Shown here: piece after piece, positions 31,925 to 41,356 of the stretch
Position numbering within the stretch: the first letter of the stretch is position 1
How the letters are laid out: every line of letters starts with the position of its first letter
Source of the DNA: DATGKD01 sp035294855
GTDB taxonomy: Bacteria; Actinomycetota; Acidimicrobiia; Acidimicrobiales; UBA8190
DNA length: 59,124 nucleotides
Assembly: GCA_035294855.1 (NCBI GenBank)
Contig: DATGKD010000259.1
Coordinates: 1 to 59,124, forward strand
Reading direction: 5' to 3'
Translations under genes and position numbers: made by a program
The notes under the pieces: generated by a model
What the model saw: only the letters and a program-made list of their open reading frames with translations
Databases searched by the model: none
What the model was told of the DNA's origin: nothing

Positions 31925-33268
31925 GTGGGGGTGCAGTTCGGCACCGACGGCATCCGAGGGGTTGCCAACGCCGAGCTCGGCGCCGAGCTCGTTCTCGCAC
32001 TGGGGCGCGCCGCGGCGCGCGCCCTGCCCGCGTCGTGCTTCCTCGTCGGACGGGACACCCGTCGCTCGGGGCCGCTGCTCCAGGCCGCGTTGTCGGCCGG
32101 TCTGGCGAGCGAGGGCGCGGACGTCGTCGACCTCGGGGTGCTGCCGACCCCCGCCGTGGCGTGGCACGCGGCGCACCGCCGCGTGCCCGCGGCGGTGGTC
32201 TCCGCCTCGCACAATCTGTTCACCGACAACGGCGTGAAGCTGTTCGCCGCGGGAGGCCTCAAGCTGCCCGACGCCGCCGAGGAGCAGATCGAGGCCGAGC
32301 TCGAGCGCGTGCTGCACGGCGAGCCGGTCGCGTCCCCCCTGACGGGCCATGGCGTCGGGCGCTTGACGGCCGAGCCGGACGCGGCCGCCGGATACGTCGA
32401 CCACCTGGTCGGTGTGCTCGAAGGCAGGGACCTCGGTCAGATGCGGGTGGTGGTCGACGCCGCCAACGGAGCCGCCTTCGAGGTCGCCCCCGCCGTCCTC
32501 CGACGGCTCGGGGCGGAGGTGCACACGCTGTCGTGCGAGCCTGACGGCGCCAACATCAACGACGGTTGCGGGTCGACGCACCCCGAGCGTCTGGCCGACG
32601 AGGTGGTGCGGACCGGCGCGGAGGTCGGTCTCGCCTTGGACGGCGATGCCGACCGATTGCTCGCGGTCGACCACACGGGCGCCATCACGAGCGGCGACGA
32701 GCTCCTCGCGCTGTTCGCCGCCGATCTGCGCGACCGGGGACGTTTGCGCGGCAACGCCATCGTCGTGACCGTCATGTCGAACCTCGGTCTCCGCTTGGCG
32801 ATGGACGAGCTCGGGGTGGCGGTGCGCGACACCCCGGTGGGCGACCGCTACGTCCTCGAGGCGCTCGACGGCGAAGGTCTCGTCCTCGGGGGCGAGCAGT
32901 CGGGACACCTCGTGTTCCGGGATCTCGCCACCACCGGAGACGGCGTGATGACCGGACTGCTCCTGCTCGACCTCGTCCGGCGGCGCGGTCGTCCCCTCGC
33001 GGAGCTGGCGCGCGGCGCCATGCAGCGACTGCCTCAGGTGCTCGTCAACGTGGCCGTGCCCCGTCCGGCCGAGACGGTCGCCCTTCCCACGGTGCAAGCC
33101 GAGGTGGCCGAGGTCGAAGCCGAGCTCGGGGCCCGGGGCCGCGTGGTGCTGCGGGCGAGCGGCACGGAGCCGCTCGTGCGGGTGATGGTCGAAGCCTCCG
33201 ACGAGCAGACCGCCAGGGCCGCCGCCGGGCGACTCTCCGCGGCCGTCGAACGGGCTCACCGAAACTGA
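31925..33268 (+). CDS. glmM: phosphoglucosamine mutase
   Basis: Converts glucosamine 6-phosphate to glucosamine 1-phosphate for UDP-GlcNAc and peptidoglycan. The 447-residue enzyme has the phosphoserine loop VSASHNLFTDNG, the metal loop DGDADRL, the sugar loop GEQSGH and the phosphate-binding RASGTEPLVRVMVE. The GTG at 31925 gives MGVQFGTDGIRG, matching the common MG-x-x-FGTDG start; a second GTG lies two codons on. It follows rpsI by 6 bases and precedes glmS, the enzyme one step earlier. Confidence 0.95.
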   Translation: MGVQFGTDGIRGVANAELGAELVLALGRAAARALPASCFLVGRDTRRSGPLLQAALSAGLASEGADVVDLGVLPTPAVAWHAAHRRVPAAVVSASHNLFTDNGVKLFAAGGLKLPDAAEEQIEAELERVLHGEPVASPLTGHGVGRLTAEPDAAAGYVDHLVGVLEGRDLGQMRVVVDAANGAAFEVAPAVLRRLGAEVHTLSCEPDGANINDGCGSTHPERLADEVVRTGAEVGLALDGDADRLLAVDHTGAITSGDELLALFAADLRDRGRLRGNAIVVTVMSNLGLRLAMDELGVAVRDTPVGDRYVLEALDGEGLVLGGEQSGHLVFRDLATTGDGVMTGLLLLDLVRRRGRPLAELARGAMQRLPQVLVNVAVPRPAETVALPTVQAEVAEVEAELGARGRVVLRASGTEPLVRVMVEASDEQTARAAAGRLSAAVERAHRN

Positions 33269-33281
33269 GGTCGACGACCCA

Positions 33282-33311
33282 CTACCAGGTCCCCGGGTCG
33301 TAGCCTGGTAG
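33282..33311. promoter_or_regulatory. inverted repeat and possible -10 box in front of glmS
   Basis: CTACCAGG (33282-33289) and CCTGGTAG (33304-33311) form a perfect 8-bp inverted repeat ending 4 bases before the glmS ATG. TAGCCT (33301-33306) overlaps the right arm, 9 bases from the ATG, which fits a leaderless -10. It could be an operator or an RNA stem near the start. There is no glmS ribozyme. Confidence 0.4.
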
Positions 33312-33315
33312 GCCT

Positions 33316-35178
33316 ATGTGCGGGATCATCGGCGCCACCGGGGGGAGCGACGTCCTCGACGTCCTGCTCCAAGGGCTCAGTCGCCTCGAGTACCGCGGCT
33401 ATGACTCCGCGGGGGTGGCCCTCCAGAGCGACGGCTCGTTGTGGCGGGCACGCGCCGCGGCCGGCACGCAGTCGCTCGTGGACCTCCGCAAGGTCGTCGA
33501 GGAAGGCCCTCGCCACGTGACGGCGGGCATCGGCCACACCCGCTGGGCGACCCACGGTCATCCCACCGAAGAGAACGCGCACCCCATCTTCGACTGCACG
33601 AACACGGTGGCCGTCGTCCACAACGGGATCATCGAGAACTGGCGTGAGCTCGCCGCCCGCCTCGCCGACGAGGGGCACGAGCTCACCTCGCAGACCGACA
33701 CCGAGGTCCTTGCCCACCTCATCGAAGAGGAATTGTCCGGAGGGGCGTCGCTCGGCGACGCCGTCCGCTCCACGTTGCGCGAGGTGCGGGGTGCGTTCGC
33801 GCTGGCCGTGGTGAGCGCGGGGCAGCCGGGCACCATCGTGGCGGGCCGTCGGGTCTCCCCGCTCATCATCGGCCTGGGGGACGACCACGGCAACGGCGCG
33901 GAGGCGCTGTTGGCGTCGGACATCCCGGCGCTGTTGGGCCGGGCTCGCCGCTTCTGGGTCCTCGACGACGACCAGGTCGTCGAGATGCACCCCGGCACTC
34001 TGCGAGTGACGACCCTCGCTGGCAAGGAAGTGGAGCCGAAGGAGCTCCACGTCGACTGGGACCTCGAGGCCGCCGAAAAGGGCGGCTACCCCGACTTCAT
34101 GGGCAAGGAGATCCACGAACAGCCCCGGGCCGTGTCCGACACTCTTCTGGGGCGCCTGCTTCCCGACGGCACCCTCGGCCTCGACGAGATGCGGATCTCC
34201 GACGACGAGCTGCGTCAAGTCGACAAGGTATTCGTGGTGGCGTGCGGGTCGAGCTACCACGCGGGGATGGTCGCCAAGTACGCCATCGAGCACTTCGCGC
34301 GCCTGCCGACCGAGGTCGACATCGCGTCCGAGTTCCGGTACCGGGACCCCGTTCTGGACCACCGGACACTCGTCGTCGGCGTGAGCCAGTCGGGCGAGAC
34401 GATCGACACCCTGCAAGCCATGCGCGAAGCCCGCCAGTGGGATGCGCGCGTCCTGGTCATCTCGAACGTGGTCGACTCTTCGATGGCCCGTGACGCCGAC
34501 GGGGTGCTGTACACGCGGGCTGGGCCCGAGGTGGGGGTGGCCGCCACGAAGACCCATCTCACCCAGGTGGCCGCGCTCGAGCTGCTGGCGCTGTACCTGG
34601 CGCAGCTCCGCAAGACCATCACGCCGGATGACGAGCGGAAGTTGTTCGCCAGCCTTGCCGGGCTCCCCGATCTCGTGGAACGGGCGCTGTCGCCGGAGCG
34701 CGACGCCGAGGCGGCCACGGTGGCCGAGCGGTTCGTCGATACGCGCGACTTCTTCTTCCTCGGGCGCCACGTGGGTTTCCCCGTGGCGCTCGAAGGCGCG
34801 CTGAAGCTGAAGGAGATCTCCTACGTCCGGGCCGAGGGTTATCCGGCGGGTGAGCTCAAGCACGGGCCGATCGCGCTCATCGAGCCGGGGACGGCGGTGG
34901 TGGCCGTGGCGACGCGTACCGACCTGTGGGAGAAGATGATGGCCAACGTGGCCGAGGTGAAGAGCCGGGGCGCCACCGTCGTGCTGGTGGCCAACGAGGG
35001 CGACGACGAGACGGCGGCACAGGGTGACGAAGTCCTGTGGGTGCCCCGCACCGTCGCGCACTTCGCGCCGTTGGTGGACGTGGTCCCGCTGCAGCTGTTC
35101 GCGTATCACCTCGCGCGGCTGCACGGACACGATGTCGACCGGCCCCGCAACCTGGCGAAGACCGTCACGGTGGAGTGA
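33316..35178 (+). CDS. glmS: glutamine-fructose-6-phosphate aminotransferase (isomerizing)
   Basis: Makes glucosamine 6-phosphate from fructose 6-phosphate and glutamine. The 620-residue enzyme starts MCGIIGATGG, with the nucleophile Cys2 freed by methionine removal. The glutaminase domain (1-240) has HTRWATHGHPTEENAHP and the C-terminal part two SIS domains (GVSQSGETIDTLQAMREAR; AEGYPAGELKHGPIALIE), ending RNLAKTVTVE. GTGA overlap with acpS. Confidence 0.96.
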   Translation: MCGIIGATGGSDVLDVLLQGLSRLEYRGYDSAGVALQSDGSLWRARAAAGTQSLVDLRKVVEEGPRHVTAGIGHTRWATHGHPTEENAHPIFDCTNTVAVVHNGIIENWRELAARLADEGHELTSQTDTEVLAHLIEEELSGGASLGDAVRSTLREVRGAFALAVVSAGQPGTIVAGRRVSPLIIGLGDDHGNGAEALLASDIPALLGRARRFWVLDDDQVVEMHPGTLRVTTLAGKEVEPKELHVDWDLEAAEKGGYPDFMGKEIHEQPRAVSDTLLGRLLPDGTLGLDEMRISDDELRQVDKVFVVACGSSYHAGMVAKYAIEHFARLPTEVDIASEFRYRDPVLDHRTLVVGVSQSGETIDTLQAMREARQWDARVLVISNVVDSSMARDADGVLYTRAGPEVGVAATKTHLTQVAALELLALYLAQLRKTITPDDERKLFASLAGLPDLVERALSPERDAEAATVAERFVDTRDFFFLGRHVGFPVALEGALKLKEISYVRAEGYPAGELKHGPIALIEPGTAVVAVATRTDLWEKMMANVAEVKSRGATVVLVANEGDDETAAQGDEVLWVPRTVAHFAPLVDVVPLQLFAYHLARLHGHDVDRPRNLAKTVTVE

Positions 35179-35597
35179 CCGGGACCGGCCCCGGACCCGC
35201 CGCAGCGGGTGTGCGAGGCATCGGCGTGGACGCCGTCGACGTGGTGCGGTTCCGACGGGTGATCGAGCGGAGGCCCGCCCTGGTCGATCGCGTGTTCACG
35301 GCGTCCGAACGCCGCGACGCAGAACGCGGCGGCGATCCGGGGCCGCGTTTGGCGGCCCGTTTCGCCGCCAAGGAAGCGGTGTGGAAGGCGCTCGGCGTCG
35401 GGGTGGGCGCCGTCGGCTTCCGCGACGTGGAGGTGGTCCGCCAAGACGGGGGGGCGCCGACGTTGTCGTTGTCCGGCCGTGCCGCCTCCCTCGCCGCTCA
35501 ACGCGGTGTCAGTCGTTGGCACGTCTCGTTGACCCACACCGGCACCGTCGCGGTGGCGAGCGTGGTCGCCGAGGGCCTGCCCCACGGGGAGCTCTGA
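35175..35597 (+). CDS. acpS: holo-[acyl-carrier-protein] synthase
   Basis: Transfers 4'-phosphopantetheine from CoA to acyl carrier protein. The core GIGVDAVDVVRFRRVIE has the metal Asp, and RLAARFAAKEAVWKALG is the second signature; WHVSLTHTGTVAVASVVAE closes the fold. The GTG at 35175 overlaps the glmS stop; an in-frame GTG at 35211 (VRGIGVD) would give the usual short N-terminus and may be the true start. 140 or 128 residues. Confidence 0.92.
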   Translation: MTGTGPGPAAAGVRGIGVDAVDVVRFRRVIERRPALVDRVFTASERRDAERGGDPGPRLAARFAAKEAVWKALGVGVGAVGFRDVEVVRQDGGAPTLSLSGRAASLAAQRGVSRWHVSLTHTGTVAVASVVAEGLPHGEL

Positions 35598-35598
35598 C

Positions 35599-36996
35599 GT
35601 GCTGGCGGTTCTGAGCGTCGAGGAGATGCGCGCCGTCGACGCCCGCGCCCTCGCCCGGGTGAGCGAGGAGACGCTCGTCGAACGGGCCGGCACCGCGGTG
35701 GCGACCGCGGCCTTGCGCCTGCTCGGTGGCACCTACGGCCGGCGGGTGGTGGTGGTGGCCGGCAAGGGCAACAACGGTGCCGACGGACGCGTGGCCGCCG
35801 ACCGGCTGCGCCGCCGCGGGGCGCGGGTGACGGTGGTGGACGCGGCCGACGCTCCCGAGCACATCGGGCCGGCGGGGGTGGTCGATCTCGTCGTCGACGC
35901 GGCGTACGGCACGGGTTTCCGGGGGACCTACCGGGCGCCGTCGGTCCCGGCCGGGGTGCCCGTTCTGGCGGTCGACATTCCCTCGGGGGTGGACGGTGAC
36001 ACCGGCGAGGCCTCGGGGGAGCCGCTGCGTGCGGACGTGACGGTGACGTTCGCGGCCTACAAGGCCGGCCTGCTGCAGGGCGCCGGCCCCACACTCGCCG
36101 GACGAGTGGTCGTCGCCGACATCGGCCTGGACGTGAGCGGGGCGCGCGCGTGGGTCGTGGAGGACGCCGATGTCGCCGCGCTCGTGCCGGACCGCCCGCG
36201 CGATGCGTACAAGTGGCAGTCGGCGGTCGCCATGGTGGCCGGTTCCCCGGGGATGACGGGCGCGGCCGCGCTGTGCGCCCGGGCGGCCTACCGCGCCGGG
36301 GCGGGAATGGTCCGGCTCGGGATCCCGGGGCAGGTGGGCACGGACCTGCCCGTGTCCGAGGCCGTCGGGGTGGCGTTGCCGGCGACGGGGTGGACGGACC
36401 CGGCCCTTCAGATGACCGAGCGCTGCCGGGCGCTCGTGGTGGGCCCCGGGCTGGGGCGGGCGCCCTCCACCGTGGCCGATGTCCGGTCCACGGTGGAGCG
36501 CGTCGGCGTGCCGACGGTCGTGGACGCCGACGGCCTGTACGCCCTCGCCAGCGGGGAAGAGCTCGCGGCGGTGGTGGCCGGCGGCGCGGCTCACGGCGGG
36601 CGGCCACCGGCGTCGGTCATCATGACCCCCCATGACGGTGAGTTCGCCCACCTGGCGGGACGCCCCCCGGCCGCCGACCGGATGGGCGAGGCCCGCCGCC
36701 TGGCCGCCTCGAGCAGGGCGGTCGTGCTCCTGAAGGGGCCCGTCACGGTCGTCGCCCACCCCGACGGCCGGCTGCTGTGCGCCACCGCGGGGTCGCCGCG
36801 GCTCGCCACCGCGGGGACCGGCGATGTGTTGTCGGGTGTGATCGGAGCCTTCACGGCGCGTGGCCTCGACCTGTGGCACGCGGGGGCGCTGGGCGCGCAC
36901 GTCCACGGCCGCGCGGCCGAGCTCGGCCCCCACCAGGGCCTGGTGGCGGGAGACCTTGCCGACCTGGTGGCGCGCTGGCTGTCGTGCGAGCGGTGA
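35599..36996 (+). CDS. nnr: bifunctional NAD(P)HX epimerase / ADP-dependent dehydratase
   Basis: Repairs hydrated NAD(P)H. Residues 1-205 are the YjeF-N epimerase (GKGNNGADGRVAADRL; VDIPSGVDGDTGE). Residues 210-465 are the carbohydrate-kinase-like dehydratase (PHDGEFAHLAGR; TAGTGDVLSGVIGAFTARG). The fused form is standard in actinobacteria and in E. coli. GTG one base after acpS; GTGA overlap with alr. Confidence 0.94.
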   Translation: MLAVLSVEEMRAVDARALARVSEETLVERAGTAVATAALRLLGGTYGRRVVVVAGKGNNGADGRVAADRLRRRGARVTVVDAADAPEHIGPAGVVDLVVDAAYGTGFRGTYRAPSVPAGVPVLAVDIPSGVDGDTGEASGEPLRADVTVTFAAYKAGLLQGAGPTLAGRVVVADIGLDVSGARAWVVEDADVAALVPDRPRDAYKWQSAVAMVAGSPGMTGAAALCARAAYRAGAGMVRLGIPGQVGTDLPVSEAVGVALPATGWTDPALQMTERCRALVVGPGLGRAPSTVADVRSTVERVGVPTVVDADGLYALASGEELAAVVAGGAAHGGRPPASVIMTPHDGEFAHLAGRPPAADRMGEARRLAASSRAVVLLKGPVTVVAHPDGRLLCATAGSPRLATAGTGDVLSGVIGAFTARGLDLWHAGALGAHVHGRAAELGPHQGLVAGDLADLVARWLSCER

Positions 36997-38213
36997 GGAC
37001 GAGCCTCGTGTCGGACCCGCCGAGGACCGGAGCACTCCCGGCATCCGCCCGGCCGGTGTGGGCGGAGGTCGACCTCAGCGCGCTGCGGCACAACGCCTCG
37101 GTGTTGGCCCGTCTGGCGTCGCCGGCGGCTCTGTGCGCAGTCGTGAAGGCCGACGGTTACGGCCACGGGGCCGCTCCGGTGGCGCGCGCCGCGCTCGAGG
37201 GGGGCGCCACCTGGCTGGCGGTGGCGACGGTCGACGAAGGCGTCGAACTCCGCGACGCGGGGATCACCGCGCCGGTGCTCCTGCTCTCCGAGCCCCCGTT
37301 GCCGGCGATGCCCGAGGTGGTGGCGCACCGGCTGACGCCGACGGTGTACACGAAGAGCGGCGTTCGGGCGGTTTCGGACGCGTCGGCGGCGTCCGGCGTC
37401 GTGACCGACGTCCATGTCAAGGCGAACACCGGCATGCACCGGGTGGGCGCGGACGGAGCCGACGTCCTCGGCGTGGTCTCGGCGGTGGCCTCGTCGCCGG
37501 GGCTCCGGTTCGGCGCGCTGTGGACGCACTTCCCGGTGGCCGACGGCGTGTCCGAGGACGACCGCCTGTTCACCGAGGGGCAACTCGCCCAACTGGCAGG
37601 GCTGCGCGTCGCCCTCGAGGCGGCTGGTATGCCCCCGCCCATGGTCCACGCCGCCAATTCCGCGGCCACCGGCGCGTACCCGGGTTCTCGTCTGGACATG
37701 GTGCGTTGCGGGATCGCCCTGTACGGCGTCGTCCCCGCACCTGCCATGCGTTCGGTGTGGGCGCGCGCCCTCGACGAGGCCGGCGCGCCGGCGCTGCGAC
37801 CGGTGTTGTCGTGGCACGCCCGCGTCACCTTGGTGCGCCTGCTCGACGAGGCCGAGCGACCGTCGTACGGACGGCTCGCCCCGCTGCCGGCGCGGTCGTG
37901 GGTGGCGACCGTGCCGCTCGGCTACGCCGACGGCGTGCCCCGCCGCTACTTCAGCGCCGGCGGCACGGTGCTCTTGGGCGGCACGCGGCGGCCGCTCGCC
38001 GGGATGGTCACCATGGACCAGATCGTGGTGGACTGCGGGGTGGACGAGGGGGTGTCGGTGGGGGATCACGTGGTGCTGATCGGCGAGCAGGACGGTGCGT
38101 CGCTCACGACCGAGGAGTGGGCGGAGACCCTCGGCACGATCGCGCACGAGGTGTTCTGCGCCATCGGCCGACGCGTCCCGCGCGTGATCGTCGGTGGAGG
38201 GGGAAACAGATGA
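36993..38213 (+). CDS. alr: alanine racemase
   Basis: PLP enzyme that makes D-alanine for peptidoglycan. The 406-residue product has the PLP lysine in AVVKADGYGHG, the second catalytic region PLGYADGVPR and MVTMDQIVVD, with Tyr/Arg partners in the usual order. The GTG at 36993 overlaps the nnr stop; a later GTG (37008) is possible. The N-terminus has about 20 residues before WAEVDLSALRHN. ATGA overlap with the next gene. Confidence 0.95.
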   Translation: MRTSLVSDPPRTGALPASARPVWAEVDLSALRHNASVLARLASPAALCAVVKADGYGHGAAPVARAALEGGATWLAVATVDEGVELRDAGITAPVLLLSEPPLPAMPEVVAHRLTPTVYTKSGVRAVSDASAASGVVTDVHVKANTGMHRVGADGADVLGVVSAVASSPGLRFGALWTHFPVADGVSEDDRLFTEGQLAQLAGLRVALEAAGMPPPMVHAANSAATGAYPGSRLDMVRCGIALYGVVPAPAMRSVWARALDEAGAPALRPVLSWHARVTLVRLLDEAERPSYGRLAPLPARSWVATVPLGYADGVPRRYFSAGGTVLLGGTRRPLAGMVTMDQIVVDCGVDEGVSVGDHVVLIGEQDGASLTTEEWAETLGTIAHEVFCAIGRRVPRVIVGGGGNR

Positions 38214-39301
38214 GTGCGGATCCCCCCCGACGCGGGCACCGGCGCCTGCTCGCCGGCATCCTGGGCGTGGCAGCTTCCACCGTCACCGCGGGGTACGTGG
38301 CCCAGCACCGCGTCGTCGCCAGGACGCGCGCCGCGGCGGAGGACGAGGCCGAGGGTCTCACGCTGCCCGACGACGTCACGCGCACCGTCGTCGAGACCGA
38401 CGACGGAGGACAGATCCACGTCCTCGAACGAGGGCACGGCCCCGCGCTCGTGCTCCTCCACGGCTTCATGCTGAGCGGCGCGATCTGGGCGCACCAGCTG
38501 CGCGATCTGGCGGGGGGCCACCGGGTGATCGCCGTGGAACTGCGGGGCCACGGCCGGTCCGTGCCCGGCACGGCACGATTCGACGTGAGCCCGGACGGCG
38601 AGGAGTCCGGGTCAGTGGTCGCCGGGGCCCGAATGGCCGCGGCGCAGCAGGGGGCCCCGGCCATCCGGCGAATGGCGATGGACGTGCGCCAGGTGCTCGA
38701 CCGCCTCGGTGTGGAGCGTGCCGTCTTGGTGGGTCACTCCATGGGAGGCATGGTCGCCCTGCAGCTCCTCCACGACCTGCCGGGTGCCGAGTTGGACCGC
38801 AGGGTGGTGGGCCTCGTGCTCGTCTCCACGACGGCGGGCCCGTTCTCGCGCCTCCCCGGCTACTCCGGTGTTGTGCGCCTCGCCGGTCCGGCCTCGGCAC
38901 GGGCGATCGGGCTGGCCGACCGCTTTGGGGCCCGGTTCGTGCCCTCGCAGGACCTGCGGTGGTGGCTCACCCGGGCGGGCTTCGGTCCCGACACCCCGGC
39001 GGCGCTGGTGCGCTTCATCGAGAGCGTGCAGCTCGCGACGCCGGCGGGGACGCTGCCGGACCTCGTCCCCTCCGTGGCGGCGTTCGACCTCTCCCGCTGG
39101 ATCGGCACCCTGGACCTGCCGGTGCTCGTGCTCGTGGGATCGCATGATCACCTCACGCCGCCGCGCCACGCGTGGCGGACCGCAGGAGCGTTGCCACGCG
39201 CCGAAGTCGTGGAGCTCCCCCGTTGCGGGCACATGCCGATGCTCGAACGCCGGCGGGAGTTCGGCCGCCTCGTCGACGAGTTCTCCGCCAAGGTTCGCTG
39301 A
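38210..39301 (+). CDS. alpha/beta hydrolase
   Basis: A 363-residue protein with an N-terminal hydrophobic segment (LLAGILGVAASTVTAGYVA, about 13-31) that should anchor or export it. A hydrolase fold follows: oxyanion region LLHGFMLSGAIW, nucleophile elbow GHSMGG (Ser near 177), Asp in GSHDHLTPP and His in RCGHMPMLE. About 30 Ala/Gly/Glu-rich residues lie between the second strand and the elbow. The substrate is unknown. In mycobacteria a similar hydrolase lies between alr and the t6A genes, so the location is conserved. ATGA overlap with alr. Confidence 0.85.
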   Translation: MSADPPRRGHRRLLAGILGVAASTVTAGYVAQHRVVARTRAAAEDEAEGLTLPDDVTRTVVETDDGGQIHVLERGHGPALVLLHGFMLSGAIWAHQLRDLAGGHRVIAVELRGHGRSVPGTARFDVSPDGEESGSVVAGARMAAAQQGAPAIRRMAMDVRQVLDRLGVERAVLVGHSMGGMVALQLLHDLPGAELDRRVVGLVLVSTTAGPFSRLPGYSGVVRLAGPASARAIGLADRFGARFVPSQDLRWWLTRAGFGPDTPAALVRFIESVQLATPAGTLPDLVPSVAAFDLSRWIGTLDLPVLVLVGSHDHLTPPRHAWRTAGALPRAEVVELPRCGHMPMLERRREFGRLVDEFSAKVR

Positions 39302-39357
39302 CCTCGACAGAGCGCCGCCCGGCGGCGTGCCCCGGCGGTGTGCCGGAGGAGCGCCGC

Positions 39358-39363
39358 TACCAT
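39358..39363 (+). promoter_or_regulatory. possible leaderless -10 box of the uracil-DNA glycosylase gene
   Basis: TACCAT ends 8 bases before the GTG at 39372, and no ribosome site lies in between. The spacing fits transcription starting at or near the start codon. No clear -35 is visible. Confidence 0.4.
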
Positions 39364-39371
39364 CGACCGAC

Positions 39372-39959
39372 GTGGGCACGCTGGCCGAGCTTCGGACGGA
39401 GGCCCTGGCCTGCACGCGCTGCGCGCTGGCGTCCACCCGCACGCAAGTCGTGTTCGGCGTGGGCGACCCGTCGGCGGGCCTCATGTTCGTCGGCGAGGGG
39501 CCGGGTCGCGACGAAGACCTCGCCGGGGAGCCGTTCGTGGGCCGCTCCGGGAAGCTGCTCGACAAGCTCATGCGCCAGGAGATCGGCATCGACCGCAGCC
39601 GCTGTTACATCGCCAACGTCGTGAAATGCCGGCCTCCGGGCAACCGGGACCCGCATCCCGACGAGATCGCGTCGTGCCGCCCGTACCTCGACGCGCAGTT
39701 GGCGATGATCGCCCCCAACGTGGTCGTGACGCTCGGGAACTTCGCCACCCGGCTGCTGCTCGAGACGTCGGAGGGCATCCGCCGCCTGCGTGGGCGCGCG
39801 TATCCCTTCGGTCGCGGCCACCTCGTTCCGACCTATCACCCCGCGGCCGCGTTGCGCGGTGGTGCGGAGGTGGTGGCCGAGATGCGCGCCGACTTCGTGC
39901 GGGCCAAGCGGCTCCTCGAGCAGCACCAGGGGGCTCGCGTCGAGGTCGGTGAGCGGTGA
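39372..39959 (+). CDS. uracil-DNA glycosylase, type 4 (iron-sulfur)
   Basis: Removes uracil from deaminated DNA. The 195-residue enzyme has motif A GEGPGRDEDLAGEPFVGRSG, cysteines for a 4Fe-4S cluster (CTRC near the start, C in VKCRPPGNRDP, C in ASCRPYL) and the C-terminal PTYHPAAALR. Typical of thermophile-type UDGa/family 4, also widespread in actinobacteria. GTG at 39372 begins the conserved TLAELRTEALACTRC. GTGA overlap with tsaE. Confidence 0.92.
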   Translation: MGTLAELRTEALACTRCALASTRTQVVFGVGDPSAGLMFVGEGPGRDEDLAGEPFVGRSGKLLDKLMRQEIGIDRSRCYIANVVKCRPPGNRDPHPDEIASCRPYLDAQLAMIAPNVVVTLGNFATRLLLETSEGIRRLRGRAYPFGRGHLVPTYHPAAALRGGAEVVAEMRADFVRAKRLLEQHQGARVEVGER

Positions 39960-40585
39960 CGACGCCCACCGAGGGTGGAGCGGTCGTCGAGCCGACGTCG
40001 ACGTCGGCGGCCGCGTCGGTGACGCTGCGGACGTCGTCGGCCGAGGCCACGCGCGCGCTGGGGTCGGCGTTCGCCGGCATCCTCTGTGCCGGTGACGTCG
40101 TGCTGGTGGCGGGCGAGCTGGGAGCCGGGAAGACCACCTTCGTGCAAGGCGTCGCCGCGGGCCTGGGCGTCGCCGACCACGTGACGAGCCCGACGTTCAC
40201 GCTGGTGCGCCCGTATGCGTGCGACGCACCACGCGACGACAGGGTGGTCGACGGCGCGCCCGTGCGGGTGCTCCTCCACGCCGACCTGTACCGGCTCGAT
40301 CGCGTGGCCGAGGTGGTCGACCTCGCCCTCGGCGAGCTCGTCGAGGAGGAGGCGGTGGCCGTCGTCGAGTGGGGCGACGTCGCGGAGCCCGTCCTCGGCC
40401 GCCACGCCCTGCGCGTGGCCCTGCGATCCGGGTCGACGGAGGACGAGCGGCTCGTCACCGTGGACGCCGAAGGAATCGCCGAACCCCGGCGCACCGACAT
40501 CGACGCGCGCATGCGCGCCTGGACCGACGACAACCGGCCCGTGGACACGAATTTCCCGGGCACAACGGCGACGAGGGTCCGGTGA
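39956..40585 (+). CDS. tsaE: tRNA t6A biosynthesis ATPase TsaE
   Basis: ATPase that supports the TsaB-TsaD complex in t6A37 synthesis. The 209-residue product has Walker A GELGAGKTTFVQG, VTSPTFTLV and the Walker-B-like HADLYRLD. Usual length is 150-170; extra residues lie at both ends. The GTG overlaps the glycosylase stop and the stop overlaps tsaB (GTGA). Confidence 0.92.
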   Translation: MTTPTEGGAVVEPTSTSAAASVTLRTSSAEATRALGSAFAGILCAGDVVLVAGELGAGKTTFVQGVAAGLGVADHVTSPTFTLVRPYACDAPRDDRVVDGAPVRVLLHADLYRLDRVAEVVDLALGELVEEEAVAVVEWGDVAEPVLGRHALRVALRSGSTEDERLVTVDAEGIAEPRRTDIDARMRAWTDDNRPVDTNFPGTTATRVR

Positions 40586-41355
40586 CGCGAACGACGACGG
40601 CAGACAGGACCGTCGTGCTCGCTCTCGAGTCGGCCACCGACGTCGCCGGTGTCGCCCTGGCGGATGCCACGGGCACGCTGGCGTCGGTGAGCTCGGGGGT
40701 GCGACGGCGCCACGCCGAGACGATCGTTCCCGCGGTCGACTTCGTGTGCCGCATGGCGAACGTGGAGCTGGCATCGATCCGTGCCGTGGCCGTCGACGTC
40801 GGGCCCGGCCTGTTCACCGGGCTGCGGGTGGGGGTGGCGAGCGCCAAGGCGTTCGCGTTCGCCTTGGGTGTGCCGGTCGTGACGGCGACGAGCCTGGAGC
40901 TGCTCGCCCGGGCGGCGGCGGACGCCGTCGTGGTGCAGGAGGCGACGGTCGTCTCCGTCGTCGACGCACGGCGTGGCGAGCTGTTCGTGCAGTTCTTCCG
41001 GCCGGGGCCGGACGGCGTGGAGCCCGTGGGCGACGCCACCCGGCAGACGCCCGAGGGGCTGGCTGCGGCACTGCGCGCCGTCGGTGAGCCGGCCGTGGTC
41101 GTGGGAGACGGGGCATGTCGTTACGAGCCGGTCCTGCGGGGGATCCCCGGGACGACCGTGGCCGGGGCCGTCCTGGCGCATCCGCCGGTGGCCGGGCTCG
41201 CCGCGCTCGGCGTGGCTCGAGCCGACAAGGGCGATGTCCGCGACGGCGCGTCGGTGGTGCCGTGGTACTTGCGCGACGCGGACACCCGTATCAACTGGGA
41301 GCGCCGGGCGCGGAGACCGGCGCCCGGTGAGGTGACACCCGAGGCGGTGGTCTGA
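40582..41355 (+). CDS. tsaB: tRNA t6A biosynthesis protein TsaB
   Basis: A 257-residue ASKHA-fold partner of TsaD. It has LALESATDVAGVALADATG and DVGPGLFTGLRVGVASAKAF, the diagnostic GPGxFTGxR motif. GTG overlapping tsaE; rimI follows after one base. Confidence 0.92.
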   Translation: MTRTTTADRTVVLALESATDVAGVALADATGTLASVSSGVRRRHAETIVPAVDFVCRMANVELASIRAVAVDVGPGLFTGLRVGVASAKAFAFALGVPVVTATSLELLARAAADAVVVQEATVVSVVDARRGELFVQFFRPGPDGVEPVGDATRQTPEGLAAALRAVGEPAVVVGDGACRYEPVLRGIPGTTVAGAVLAHPPVAGLAALGVARADKGDVRDGASVVPWYLRDADTRINWERRARRPAPGEVTPEAVV

Positions 41356-41356
41356 G

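Noticed and set aside
33269..33315. glmS ribozyme riboswitch
   Set aside because: The glmM-glmS gap is only 47 bases and has no ribozyme core; the ribozyme needs more than 100 bases.
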